DNA of 64,000 nt, taken from contig NZ_JAILYH010000026.1 in the NCBI RefSeq assembly GCF_019793435.1, positions 1-64,000 on the forward strand, in the 5' to 3' direction. The number at the start of each line of letters is the position of its first letter. The first letter of the stretch is position 1. This document shows positions 7,463-15,620 of this stretch, one piece after another. The translations under genes were made by a program, and so were the position numbers. The stretch is from Rhizobium redzepovicii (GTDB taxonomy: Bacteria > Pseudomonadota > Alphaproteobacteria > Rhizobiales > Rhizobiaceae). The notes under the pieces are model-generated. The model did not search any database, was not told the DNA's origin, and saw nothing but the letters and a program-made list of their open reading frames with translations.

Positions 7463-8464
7463 GTGAACAAGCCGAATTATCGGGATATCGCCCGCCATGC
7501 CGGCGTCGGGACGGCCACGGTCGAGCGGGTCCTGAACAGACGCGGCGGCGTTCGCCCGGAACTGGTCGAGAAGGTGATCATTGCCGCGCGCGCACTGGAT
7601 TATCCCCGCAAGCTCCCGGACACGCATCGCGGCCTGCTGCGCATAGAGGTGTTGATGGTCCGTCCTGAAACGACCTTCTATCAGCGGCTCTCCGCAGCAT
7701 TCGAGAGGATCGCGGCCACCCTCGACCCACTGGTGATCGTGCATCGCAGCTTTACCGAAGAGATGAAGCCGGAAGAAATCGCGCGCCGCATCTTGTCGGC
7801 CGGCCTGCGGCGCGCCGGCCTGATCCTGGCGGTGCCCAGCAATCCGGTGATCGGCGCGGCCGTCGAGACGGTCAGCGCCCAAGGCTTGCCGGTGGTCCAC
7901 GTCGTCACTCGCGCCTCGGAACGGACAGGCGAATTCGTCGGCATCGACAATTATGCCGCCGGCCGGACGGCAGCGCTCTTCATCAGCCGAATGGCACGCC
8001 GGACTGGTCCGGTCTTTGCGATCTGCCATCCGATCTATCAGGTGCACCGCGATCGCATCCGCGGTTTTTCGGATTATTTTCTCGAGCATCCCGGCTTCAC
8101 CAGCTTCCAGCAGTTGGGGTTCGGTCTCGACGACGAGCATCTCGGCGCCGAACTCCTGTCTTCGGCCTTGCGGATGTATCCGGACCTTGCCGGCCTCTAC
8201 AATGCCGGCGGTGGCAATTCGGCGCTGATCAGTGTGCTGCGGCGGCAGGCGCGCGAACGCGGCATCTTCTTCGTCGGCCACGAACTCACCGATTATACGC
8301 GCAGCGCCTTGCAGGACGGCATCATGGATGTGGTACTCGACCAGGCGCCCGAGGCGCAGGCCAGACGATCGCTCGATCTGATCCTGCGCCGGGTTGGCCT
8401 GACCGATATCAAACCGGACCAGGCACCAATCCGTTTTATTACCATCACCAAGGAAGGGCTTTGA
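7463..8464 (+). CDS. LacI-family transcriptional regulator
   Basis: A 333-residue repressor. Residues 1-50 form the LacI helix-turn-helix and hinge (YRDIARHAGVGTATVERVLN), here with TVERVLN where most members have TVSRVLN. The periplasmic-binding-protein-like sensor follows, with GFSDYFLEHPGF and the C-terminal AQARRSLDLILRR. It starts with GTG at 7463, preceded by AGGGA. It lies immediately upstream of the MocDEF-like genes in the same direction. A palindrome, TTGATCT-AATC-AGATCAA, overlaps its stop codon and is the likely operator. Effectors of this family are usually sugars or cyclitols, which fits a rhizopine- or inositol-like ligand. Confidence 0.9.
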   Translation: MNKPNYRDIARHAGVGTATVERVLNRRGGVRPELVEKVIIAARALDYPRKLPDTHRGLLRIEVLMVRPETTFYQRLSAAFERIAATLDPLVIVHRSFTEEMKPEEIARRILSAGLRRAGLILAVPSNPVIGAAVETVSAQGLPVVHVVTRASERTGEFVGIDNYAAGRTAALFISRMARRTGPVFAICHPIYQVHRDRIRGFSDYFLEHPGFTSFQQLGFGLDDEHLGAELLSSALRMYPDLAGLYNAGGGNSALISVLRRQARERGIFFVGHELTDYTRSALQDGIMDVVLDQAPEAQARRSLDLILRRVGLTDIKPDQAPIRFITITKEGL

Positions 8465-8478
8465 TCTAATCAGATCAA
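8461..8478. promoter_or_regulatory. Candidate LacI operator TTGATCT-AATC-AGATCAA
   Basis: A perfect seven-base inverted repeat separated by four bases, overlapping the TGA of the LacI gene and about 100 bases before the first enzyme gene. No T-run follows, which argues against a terminator. Recognition by the adjacent repressor is inferred. Confidence 0.45.
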
Positions 8479-8576
8479 GGAAGGCTTCGGCATTTACCGG
8501 CGTCCCTGCTAATTTCCAGTCAGCAGAGAGATGCGGGCGGACGCGGAAACATCCGGCCCGCCGTAAGGAGATGCCA

Positions 8577-9611
8577 ATGGATGATCTGAAATTCGGCAAG
8601 CGCAACAAGCGTGGCGACTGGGCGCCGAACCAGCCTGCCGAAACCGCCCCGCTGTTTGCGTTTCCGCCGCGGCTGATGGCGGTCCTGAAATGGCTTCCGC
8701 ATTACTTCTTTCCCTGGAATGCGATTTTTGCCGCCTCCGCCGTCGCTTATTGGGCCTGGGTCATTCCGCCGGTGGAAACAATGCGCACGCTCAGCTTTGG
8801 CTGGATCGCCTGGCTCTATGCGGTGAACGCCGTCGCGGTCTTCCTGTTCTACGGCGCCTTCGAACTGCATCTCTACGTGCTGAAACGGCAGGAAAACCGC
8901 TTCAAGTACAATGGCAAGTTCCCGGCCGACCACAAGAGCAACGCCTTCTGGTTCGAACGCCAGAACCTCGACAATATGCTGCGCACCTTCCTGTGGGGTG
9001 TGACGATCTGGACCGCCGTCGAGGTCGGCATGCTCTGGGCCTATGCCAATGGCTACGCGCCGTGGCTGAGCTTTGCGGAAAATCCATGGACGCTGGCGCT
9101 TGTCGCGCTCGTGGTGCCGATTATTCATGAGTTCCATTTTTTCTGTATACACCGGCTGATTCACACGCCCTTGCTCTACAAATGGGTGCACTCGGTCCAC
9201 CACAATTCGGTGAACCCCTCACCCTGGTCGTCGCTGTCGATGCATCCGATCGAGCACCTGCTTTATTTTGGGACCGCCTTCTACCATCTGTTCCTGCCCT
9301 CCAACCCGATCCTCATGCTCTACCAGCTGCACTATGCGGGTTTCGGGGCCATTCCCGGCCATGTCGGCTTCGACAAGGTCGAGATCGGTAAGGAGAAACT
9401 GGTCGATAGCCACGCCTATGCGCATTACCTCCACCACAAATATTTCGAGGTGAACTACGGCGACGCACTGATCCCGCTCGATAAATGGTTCGGCACCTGG
9501 CACGACGGCTCGCCCGAAGGCGAAGCGCAGATGCAGGAGCGCTACCGCAGGCGCAAGGAAAAACTCGCGGCCCGCAAGGCCCGCCTGGAAGTCGGGGGAG
9601 CGGCCGAATGA
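8577..9611 (+). CDS. MocD-like fatty acid hydroxylase / sterol desaturase family oxygenase
   Basis: A 344-residue membrane di-iron oxygenase. Hydrophobic segments lie near residues 45-65, 80-100, 135-150 and 165-185. The His clusters of the family follow: HEFHFFCIHRLIH, HSVHHNS and later HAYAHYLHHKYF. Start: TAAGGAG at 8564-8570 is best spaced for the ATG at 8577; an ATG at 8571 abuts it. Its stop overlaps the start of a Rieske protein by four bases (ATGA), and a reductase follows, giving a complete electron-transfer chain. The same trio, MocD-MocE-MocF, was proposed in rhizobia to demethylate 3-O-methyl-scyllo-inosamine. The substrate here is inferred from that parallel only. Confidence 0.82.
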   Translation: MDDLKFGKRNKRGDWAPNQPAETAPLFAFPPRLMAVLKWLPHYFFPWNAIFAASAVAYWAWVIPPVETMRTLSFGWIAWLYAVNAVAVFLFYGAFELHLYVLKRQENRFKYNGKFPADHKSNAFWFERQNLDNMLRTFLWGVTIWTAVEVGMLWAYANGYAPWLSFAENPWTLALVALVVPIIHEFHFFCIHRLIHTPLLYKWVHSVHHNSVNPSPWSSLSMHPIEHLLYFGTAFYHLFLPSNPILMLYQLHYAGFGAIPGHVGFDKVEIGKEKLVDSHAYAHYLHHKYFEVNYGDALIPLDKWFGTWHDGSPEGEAQMQERYRRRKEKLAARKARLEVGGAAE

Positions 9612-9919
9612 CCTGGGTTTCAGCTGGCAAACTCGACGACATCGAACAGGAAGGCGCCATCCGCTTCGACCATGGCGGGCGCACCTACGCGATCTACCGT
9701 GGCCCGGATGATAGCGTCTACTGCACCGCCGGGCTCTGCACCCACGAGGCGATCCATCTCGCCGACGGATTGGTGATGGATTTCGAGGTGGAATGTCCAA
9801 AACATTCCGGCGCGTTCGACTATCGCACTGGCGAGGCCATCAGGCTTCCGGCCTGCGAAAATCTGAAAACCTATCCGGCAGAGGTCATCGACGGAGAGGT
9901 TCGCGTCGCTCTGGCTTGA
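9608..9919 (+). CDS. MocE-like Rieske [2Fe-2S] ferredoxin
   Basis: A 103-residue Rieske protein. The cluster ligands are visible as CTH (GLCTHEAIHL) and CPKH (ECPKHSGAFD), the usual C-x-H ... C-x2-H pattern. There is no signal peptide or membrane anchor, so it acts as a cytoplasmic electron carrier. Its ATG overlaps the TGA of the upstream oxygenase. It should pass electrons from the NAD(P)H-dependent reductase encoded next to the di-iron oxygenase encoded before it. Confidence 0.9.
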   Translation: MTWVSAGKLDDIEQEGAIRFDHGGRTYAIYRGPDDSVYCTAGLCTHEAIHLADGLVMDFEVECPKHSGAFDYRTGEAIRLPACENLKTYPAEVIDGEVRVALA

Positions 9920-10004
9920 TGCATGTCGCCCGGACATGCGCAGCGCTTTAGGCCTTGGTTTTTATGTCGTCACGAGCGCCGGCCGCTTTTTTCACGGAGA
10001 AAAC

Positions 10005-11210
10005 ATGGACGGTATGGTCATCATCGGCGCCGGCGAATCCGGCACCCGGGCAGCCTTTGCCCTGCGTGAAGCAGGCTATTCGGGGCCCGTCACGCTGGTC
10101 GGCGCCGAGCCCCACCTGCCCTATGAACGGCCGCCTTTGTCGAAGACCGTCGGCGATGCGGTGCAGATGAAGCTGATCTGCGCTGCAGAAGCGCTGGATG
10201 CGGCCGGCATCACCTATCTCAAGGGCTTGTCGGCCGCCGAGCTGGATGCTGGCGCAGGAGCGGTGCGCTTGAGCGACGGCCGGGTGCTCCACTATGAAAA
10301 GCTGCTTCTGGCCACCGGCGCGCGGCCGAGACGGCTCACATGTCCCGGTGCAGCGGGCGCACTCGATTTCCGCACCCACGCCGATGCCGAAGCGATCTTC
10401 TCCCGTGTTGCGCCGGGCCGGAGCGTGGCGATCATCGGCGCCGGCCTGATCGGGATGGAACTCGCAGCGGTCCTGCGCGGAAAGGACGTTTCGGTCAGCG
10501 TGATCGAAGCCGCGCTGAGACCTTTGGGCCGTGCCGTCCCCGCCCGCTTTGCCGAAACGCTGCACGCCAGACATGTTGCGGAAGGCGTGCGCTTTCACCT
10601 CGATCGAGGCGTGGCGGCGATCAGCGACGACGGCGTCACCCTGACCGATGGCAGTCTGGTGCATGCTGATCTCGTCGTTAGCGCCATCGGAGTGGTGCCT
10701 GACATCGCTTTGGCGGAAGCAGCGGGACTGGCCACCGGCAACGGCATTCTGACGGACGCCGATCTTCGCACCAGCGCACCGAACGTCTTCGCTTCAGGCG
10801 ATTGCGCGGCGGTGGCCCAGCCGGGCGGCGGATATATCCGCTATGAAAGCTGGCGCAACGCCAGGACGCAGGCGGAGACCGCGGCGCGAAATATGGCCGG
10901 TGCCGCCGAGACCTTCGGCGCCCTCCCCTGGTTCTGGTCAGACCAGTATGATCTCGGCCTCCAGGTGGCGGGACTGCCGCAGCCCGCCCATCAGATCGTC
11001 CTGCGTTCGGCCGCGGAGGGCGAACTGGAGTTTTATCTCGACGACGGACGCCTCGCGGCATCCGCGGGCCTTGGCACCGGCAATGGCCTGGCCAGAGACA
11101 TCAAGCTCGCCGAGATGCTGATTGCCGCGGGCCTCAGCCCCAGCCCCGCAGAACTGGCAGACCCGGGCGTAAACCTCAAAATGCTTCTGAAGAGCGCGCG
11201 GGCCGCATGA
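10005..11210 (+). CDS. MocF-like FAD-dependent ferredoxin reductase
   Basis: A 401-residue pyridine nucleotide-disulfide oxidoreductase of the ferredoxin/rubredoxin reductase type. The FAD motif is VIIGAGESGTRAAFALRE at the N-terminus. The second Rossmann motif for NAD(P)H is VAIIGAGLIGMELAAVLR near residue 145. NVFASGDCAAV near residue 265 is the FAD-binding ATG/GD motif, and a reductase C-terminal domain follows. The start at 10005 has CGGAGA upstream, and 85 bases separate it from the Rieske gene. Its stop overlaps the next gene's ATG. It supplies electrons to the Rieske protein. Confidence 0.9.
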   Translation: MDGMVIIGAGESGTRAAFALREAGYSGPVTLVGAEPHLPYERPPLSKTVGDAVQMKLICAAEALDAAGITYLKGLSAAELDAGAGAVRLSDGRVLHYEKLLLATGARPRRLTCPGAAGALDFRTHADAEAIFSRVAPGRSVAIIGAGLIGMELAAVLRGKDVSVSVIEAALRPLGRAVPARFAETLHARHVAEGVRFHLDRGVAAISDDGVTLTDGSLVHADLVVSAIGVVPDIALAEAAGLATGNGILTDADLRTSAPNVFASGDCAAVAQPGGGYIRYESWRNARTQAETAARNMAGAAETFGALPWFWSDQYDLGLQVAGLPQPAHQIVLRSAAEGELEFYLDDGRLAASAGLGTGNGLARDIKLAEMLIAAGLSPSPAELADPGVNLKMLLKSARAA

Positions 11211-12040
11211 CACAGAAGCTGCTGATCTTCCAATCGCTCTGGGCCATGGAGCGGCGGCACACGGATGGGTTCGAGCGCACACTCGACGAGAACATCGCGA
11301 TGATCTCAGAGGCGGGCTTCGACGGCATCAGCGCGCATTACACCAACCGGGGCGATGTCGTTGCCCTCAACGAGGCCATCCGGGGCAGCGGCTTGAAGAT
11401 CGAAGGGGGCTGCTTCCCTCGCTGTGTCGACGATCTGCGTCTGCCGCTGGAACTGGCCGCGGAGTTTCCGGTCAGCCACCTCAACCTGCAACCCGATATC
11501 CGCCCGCGCCGCATCGATGCCTGCCTGCCGCTTCTCGACGGCTGGATGCGGCTCGCGGAAGATGCCGGCATCCCCGTGTTCATTGAAACGCATCGCGACA
11601 GGATGACCGCGGACCTGTTCTTTACGCTGGATCTGCTCGATCAGCGTCCCGACCTCCCGCTGCTGGCCGACCTGTCGCATTTCCTCGTCGGCCGCGAATT
11701 CGCCTTTCCGGTCGATGAGGAAAACCACGCTCTGATCCGACGCATCCTAGGGAACACCCAGGCATTTCACGGTCGGGTTGCCTCGCCTGAACAGGTGCAG
11801 ATCGAGATCTCCTTTCCGCACCACCGGCCCTGGGTCGATCTCTTCATCGAGTGGTGGGAGTATGGTTTTCGCCACTGGCGATCCCGCTCCGCCGAGGACG
11901 CTGAACTGATCTTTACATGCGAGCTGGGTCCCAAACCCTATGCGATCACCGGCAGAGACGGCAACGACTCGACCGATCGATGGGCTGAGGCCCTGGCGCT
12001 GCGGCAGCTGGTGCGTGAACTCTGGGCCGCCGCTGCCTAA
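11207..12040 (+). CDS. Sugar phosphate isomerase/epimerase-like TIM-barrel protein
   Basis: A 277-residue protein of the AP-endonuclease-2-like TIM-barrel superfamily, which includes IolE/IolI-type inositol enzymes and xylose-isomerase-like epimerases. Recognisable pieces are ISEAGFDGISAHY, the metal-ligand-like FIETHRDRM, LLADLSHFLVGRE with an Asp-x-x-His, and ELGPKPY near the end. It overlaps the reductase gene by four bases (ATGA), so it belongs to the same operon. Rhizopine catabolism feeds into inositol breakdown, so an isomerase acting on the demethylated product is a reasonable guess. Confidence 0.75.
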   Translation: MTQKLLIFQSLWAMERRHTDGFERTLDENIAMISEAGFDGISAHYTNRGDVVALNEAIRGSGLKIEGGCFPRCVDDLRLPLELAAEFPVSHLNLQPDIRPRRIDACLPLLDGWMRLAEDAGIPVFIETHRDRMTADLFFTLDLLDQRPDLPLLADLSHFLVGREFAFPVDEENHALIRRILGNTQAFHGRVASPEQVQIEISFPHHRPWVDLFIEWWEYGFRHWRSRSAEDAELIFTCELGPKPYAITGRDGNDSTDRWAEALALRQLVRELWAAAA

Positions 12041-12167
12041 ATCCCGTTACTCCGCGTCCTCATCGTGCAAATCCCCTGTTGGATCAGTGCAGTGTGCCCC
12101 AAATCGTAAGCGTGTCGGCAGAGGTTTGGGATTGTTAATCAGGGGTGCCTAATGTAAATCTTGACGT

Positions 12168-12180
12168 GCACAAGTTGTGC
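12168..12180. promoter_or_regulatory. Palindrome GCACAAGTTGTGC upstream of the signalling operon
   Basis: A perfect 13-base palindrome (GCACAA-G-TTGTGC) overlaps a CTTGACG -35-like sequence at 12160-12166 and lies 57 bases before the first gene of the GGDEF-EAL operon. It is the only obvious operator candidate in the 196-base gap. The cognate factor is unknown. Confidence 0.35.
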
Positions 12181-12236
12181 GACAGTTGATTTGCTACGAT
12201 ATCTGGTTAGGACATTCGACTGAGAGAGGCCCGAAG

Positions 12237-13889
12237 ATGCGGAAAATTCGTGCGGCCAGCTCGGCCCTCGGACAAACACAGCCAGAAGCTTCGACTTCGA
12301 TCGACCGGCTTTTGTTCTTTGACCGCGACTTCAATCCCGTCGAGAATTTGCTGGGCAATGAACTGCCTGCTTCCGTCAAACCGGCCGCGTCACTTTGGGA
12401 GCATTTTCCACAGCTGGACAAATCAGCGATTACGCTCGCTTTCCGCTCCTTGGATGACAGCGCCCAGCCGTTGCGAATATCGGGCGATCTGGGCAGGCCG
12501 GGCGCGCACGGGCTGACGATCTATCGGATCGGAGAGCTGTTTGCCGTGGTTCGCTCCGAGGAGCTTGTCGACGATGAGCGCGCGACCCTTTTGCATCTGG
12601 CGACCCACGATCCGCTGACGGGACTGCCGAACCGACGCCAGTTCAGCGACGACCTTGCTGCGCTGCTGCAGGAGACCGCAGGCTCGGACGAGACCCTGTC
12701 TCTGATGCAGCTCGACCTCGACGATTTCAAGCCCGTCAACGACACGCTTGGGCATCCAGCCGGTGACAAGCTTCTTCAATTTGCCGCAAGGCGTATTCAA
12801 GACTGCCTGACCAGCGATGACAGAGCCTACCGACTGGCCGGCGACGAATTCACGGTCATTTCCAGGGGCTCGGGACATCCGGCCAAAGCGCACCGGTTGG
12901 CGGAAGCTTTGGTTGCCGCATTCAAAAAGCCTTTCACGATCGATGGCATCGCGGTCTTTGTCGGCACCAGCATCGGCATATCCACAGCTCCTCCAGATGG
13001 AACCAATCCGGAGCAGTTGATGAAGGCATCCGATCTTGCGCTTTATGCCGCCAAGCAAGAGGGGCGCGGCCGGGCAAAAGCCTTCGATGCCGCAATGCTG
13101 GAATTGCTGGAGCAACGCGAATTGCTGCGCCGCAGCCTGCGCATGGCTTTGGACCAACAGCAATTCTTCGTCGAATATCAACCCCTTGCCGAAGGCGGCT
13201 GCATTGTCGGGTTCGAAGCGTTGCTGAGATGGCACCACCCGCTGCTTGGAAAAATTCCACCGGCGGCATTCATTCCGATGGCCGAGGCCGATGGAATGAT
13301 GCCTGACATCGGCGCATGGGTTTTGGAGCAGGCATGCCGCGAAGCGATGAAGTGGCCTGAGAATTACATCGTGGCCGTCAATGTCTCGGCGGCAGAATTC
13401 CTGACGAGCGGCCTCACGGATCGCATATCGCAGACGCTGGACCTTGTCGGACTTCCGCCCGAGCGTCTGGAGCTTGAGATCACCGAAAGCGTGCTGCTCG
13501 AGCGCACCGTCAACAACATCGACACGCTGAATACGCTCAACGTACTGGGGATACGGATCTCGCTGGATGATTTCGGGACCGAATATTCTTCACTCAGCTA
13601 TCTCAAGACATTCCCTTTCGACACGATCAAAATCGACAAATACTTCATCACCGATCTGGAAAGCGATCCGAAAAGCCAGACGATCGTCCGCTGCATCGTC
13701 AACCTCGCACATGGCCTCGACATGCAGGTGACGGCCGAAGGGGTCGAGACGCCGGCTCAGGCGGAATGGCTGCACAGTGTGGGCTGCGACAGGCTTCAGG
13801 GCTATCTGGTGAGCAGGCCGCTTCCGGTCGAGGCGATCGGCGAATTCATCAACCGGGCTGAAACACCTGTGAGCCACGCGCTGGTATAG
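12237..13889 (+). CDS. GGDEF-EAL protein, first gene of a partner-switching operon
   Basis: A 550-residue cytoplasmic c-di-GMP protein. Residues 20-115 form a PAS-like input region without a clear motif. GGDEF spans about 118-280 with the signature AGDEF at 201-205; an AGDEF cyclase is known to be active in Vibrio (VCA0965). The RxxD inhibitory site is absent (TSDD at 192-195). EAL spans about 305-545 and keeps EALLRW (E327), NVS, ELEITES, LDDFG, KIDK, AEGVE and QGY, so phosphodiesterase activity is likely. The start is the ATG at 12237 after GAGAGG. It heads a compact six-gene operon with a PP2C phosphatase and STAS proteins. This recalls the Pseudomonas SiaABCD system, where a STAS-like protein controls a cyclase. 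Confidence 0.9.
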   Translation: MRKIRAASSALGQTQPEASTSIDRLLFFDRDFNPVENLLGNELPASVKPAASLWEHFPQLDKSAITLAFRSLDDSAQPLRISGDLGRPGAHGLTIYRIGELFAVVRSEELVDDERATLLHLATHDPLTGLPNRRQFSDDLAALLQETAGSDETLSLMQLDLDDFKPVNDTLGHPAGDKLLQFAARRIQDCLTSDDRAYRLAGDEFTVISRGSGHPAKAHRLAEALVAAFKKPFTIDGIAVFVGTSIGISTAPPDGTNPEQLMKASDLALYAAKQEGRGRAKAFDAAMLELLEQRELLRRSLRMALDQQQFFVEYQPLAEGGCIVGFEALLRWHHPLLGKIPPAAFIPMAEADGMMPDIGAWVLEQACREAMKWPENYIVAVNVSAAEFLTSGLTDRISQTLDLVGLPPERLELEITESVLLERTVNNIDTLNTLNVLGIRISLDDFGTEYSSLSYLKTFPFDTIKIDKYFITDLESDPKSQTIVRCIVNLAHGLDMQVTAEGVETPAQAEWLHSVGCDRLQGYLVSRPLPVEAIGEFINRAETPVSHALV

Positions 13890-13947
13890 CAAGCCAGAGA
13901 TTTTTCGCCGTGCTTTTTTGAGGGCATCTGACGCGCCAGACAAACTG

Positions 13948-14451
13948 ATGGAGGCTGTATTGGAAGAGCAAGCATCTGGCTTCGATGACCATGCATTGGC
14001 GCCGATGGTATCGCTGGAACTGAATGTTGCGACGTTCAAATCTCAGTGGCAGTTTTGCGACAGGATTACCGAATATCTCTCCGACATTCTCGGCCAAGGT
14101 CACAGCGACCCGGCTCGATATTCGAATTTTCTTTCCGTCGCGGCCAACGAACTCATTGAACTTGCCTTCCGCTCGACGCGTGAGCCGGGAAGGATAAGTT
14201 TCAGTCTCTATCGCGGCGCGACGTCCAACCGGCTGAGAATTGCCTTTGCCCGCGAGGACCGCGAGAGCACCGGCATGAGGTCAAGTGGACGCCAGCCTCT
14301 CCCGGGCGCCGGGCCTGACCTGAAGTCCGACGGGACGATTTTGCTCAAAGATCTGGCCACCATATTCCGTGCCGCTATCCGAATTGAGCAGGACGGCACC
14401 CACGGGATGCAGATCATCGCGGATTTCCCCTCGGCCGAGGATTTCCAATGA
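13948..14451 (+). CDS. Degenerate histidine-kinase-like ATPase (anti-sigma/SiaB-like) protein
   Basis: A 167-residue protein similar in layout to the kinase at 17978-18538. The N-box equivalent reads ANELIELAFRS (E68 to L72): the Asn that coordinates Mg-ATP in HATPase anti-sigma kinases is replaced by Leu. The G-box region (SDGTILLKDLATIF) lacks the GxGLG signature. It may therefore bind its STAS partner without phosphorylating it. Start: ATG at 13948, or TTG at 13960 with GGAGG five bases upstream; the latter is quite possible. It overlaps the next gene by four bases (ATGA), implying stoichiometric production with the STAS-methyltransferase fusion. Confidence 0.65.
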   Translation: MEAVLEEQASGFDDHALAPMVSLELNVATFKSQWQFCDRITEYLSDILGQGHSDPARYSNFLSVAANELIELAFRSTREPGRISFSLYRGATSNRLRIAFAREDRESTGMRSSGRQPLPGAGPDLKSDGTILLKDLATIFRAAIRIEQDGTHGMQIIADFPSAEDFQ

Positions 14452-15620
14452 ACCTGCTTGCCCGCCCGTTCACCGTCCATTTTGATCCGACAAATCAGGA
14501 GCTGCTGCTGTCCGGCAAGATGCGGCCCGAAAGTGCAAACGAGATTGCCGATGCTCTTAAGCTGGTGCGGCAAACTTTGGAACAATACAGCGGCGTCGTT
14601 TACCTGAACGTCAAACGTTTGACGCACATCAACATGACGGCGTTTACAGCCCTCTCCGATATTTTGACGGCACACTGCCGGACAAGGCCGGAACGGAAGA
14701 TCGTCATCATTACGTCGAGCGTGGTGGCCTGGTCGACCTCATTGTTCCAGACGTTGGCGACATCACAGCCAAACCTGTCGATTGAAGTCTACGATTCGGC
14801 GTTTTATCCGGGCCAGACCTTTGTCGAGGATGAGAGCTTCATCCCCATCCTGCGGACCCAGACGAAAATGACATGGAGGCACGAACGCGAGCTGCTGCCG
14901 CGCCACGGCCTGCGCAACGGCCTTGTCATGGCGGACATCTGTTGCGGAATTGGTGATTTCGCCGCCTTGGTTCAACGGGAATTCAAACCGGAACGGCTTG
15001 TGGCGCTCGATCATTCCATGCGCAGCCTCGACTATGCCCGCAGGGTCGCTGCCGACTTCGATCTGCAGGGGATCGAGTATACCTATGGCGACGCCTCTCA
15101 AATGCTGCTTCGGGACAACCAGTTCGACTTTGTGACCTGCCGGCATTCGCTGCAGATTTTCAACCGTCCCGAGATGCTGTTGCGGGAGCTTTACCGCATC
15201 TGCAAACCCGGCGGCCGTGTCTACATCACCAACGAAAAAAATTCGCATTGCCTGGGCGAGCCGCATGCGGAAACGATCAAATGGACTTACGAGGAAGTCG
15301 CCAAACTGTTCAGGCACTTCGACATGGATGTCGAGATGGGGCCGAAAAGCCGGCATCTTCTCGCCGATGCGGGATTCGATGCCATCAAGGTCGATTGCTT
15401 CATGGTGACGAACCTCGACGGGGATCCTCAGGACTTCGCCGACATCATCGTAGCCTGGGAGAATGTCTATGCTGGTGAGATGGCGGTCCGGCGCGGCGAC
15501 TCGGTGGACTTTATCCGCAGGTTCCGGCAAGGGTTCAAGGATCACGTTTTTGCCGCCCTTCACCCCAAGGGTTATGCCGGCTGGCCGATCTGGGCGGCTT
15601 CCGGACGAAAGCCACTGTGA
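14448..15620 (+). CDS. STAS-like domain fused to a class I SAM-dependent methyltransferase
   Basis: A 390-residue two-domain protein. Residues 1-125 form a STAS-like domain (ELLLSGKMRPES, then VVYLNVKRLTHINMTAFTAL), with NMTA at 62-65 where phosphorylated STAS proteins have a DSSG/NSSG motif; Thr64 is the only candidate acceptor. Residues 140-330 are a UbiE-like methyltransferase: motif I ADICCGIGDF (D163), the acidic loop LVALDHS, then FDFVTCRHSLQIF and KPGGRVYI. The C-terminal 60 residues (AWENVYAGEMAVRRGDSVDF) resemble nothing I know. ATGA overlaps couple it to the degenerate kinase before it, and its stop overlaps the start of the phosphatase. It is probably an output enzyme gated by partner switching. 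The substrate is unknown. Confidence 0.8.
   Translation: MNLLARPFTVHFDPTNQELLLSGKMRPESANEIADALKLVRQTLEQYSGVVYLNVKRLTHINMTAFTALSDILTAHCRTRPERKIVIITSSVVAWSTSLFQTLATSQPNLSIEVYDSAFYPGQTFVEDESFIPILRTQTKMTWRHERELLPRHGLRNGLVMADICCGIGDFAALVQREFKPERLVALDHSMRSLDYARRVAADFDLQGIEYTYGDASQMLLRDNQFDFVTCRHSLQIFNRPEMLLRELYRICKPGGRVYITNEKNSHCLGEPHAETIKWTYEEVAKLFRHFDMDVEMGPKSRHLLADAGFDAIKVDCFMVTNLDGDPQDFADIIVAWENVYAGEMAVRRGDSVDFIRRFRQGFKDHVFAALHPKGYAGWPIWAASGRKPL

Noticed and set aside
7316..8608. 430-codon minus frame opposite the LacI-type gene
   Set aside because: Antisense shadow with no recognisable domain; the plus strand carries a full LacI-family protein.
12168..12180. Palindrome GCACAAGTTGTGC as a LuxR/TraR-type box
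   Set aside because: Length and core do not match the 18-base tra/lux box, and no LuxR-type gene is nearby.
12162..12200. Possible sigma70 promoter TTGACG with a -10 near 12185-12200
   Set aside because: No -10 hexamer at 16-18 bases fits well, so only the palindrome was reported.
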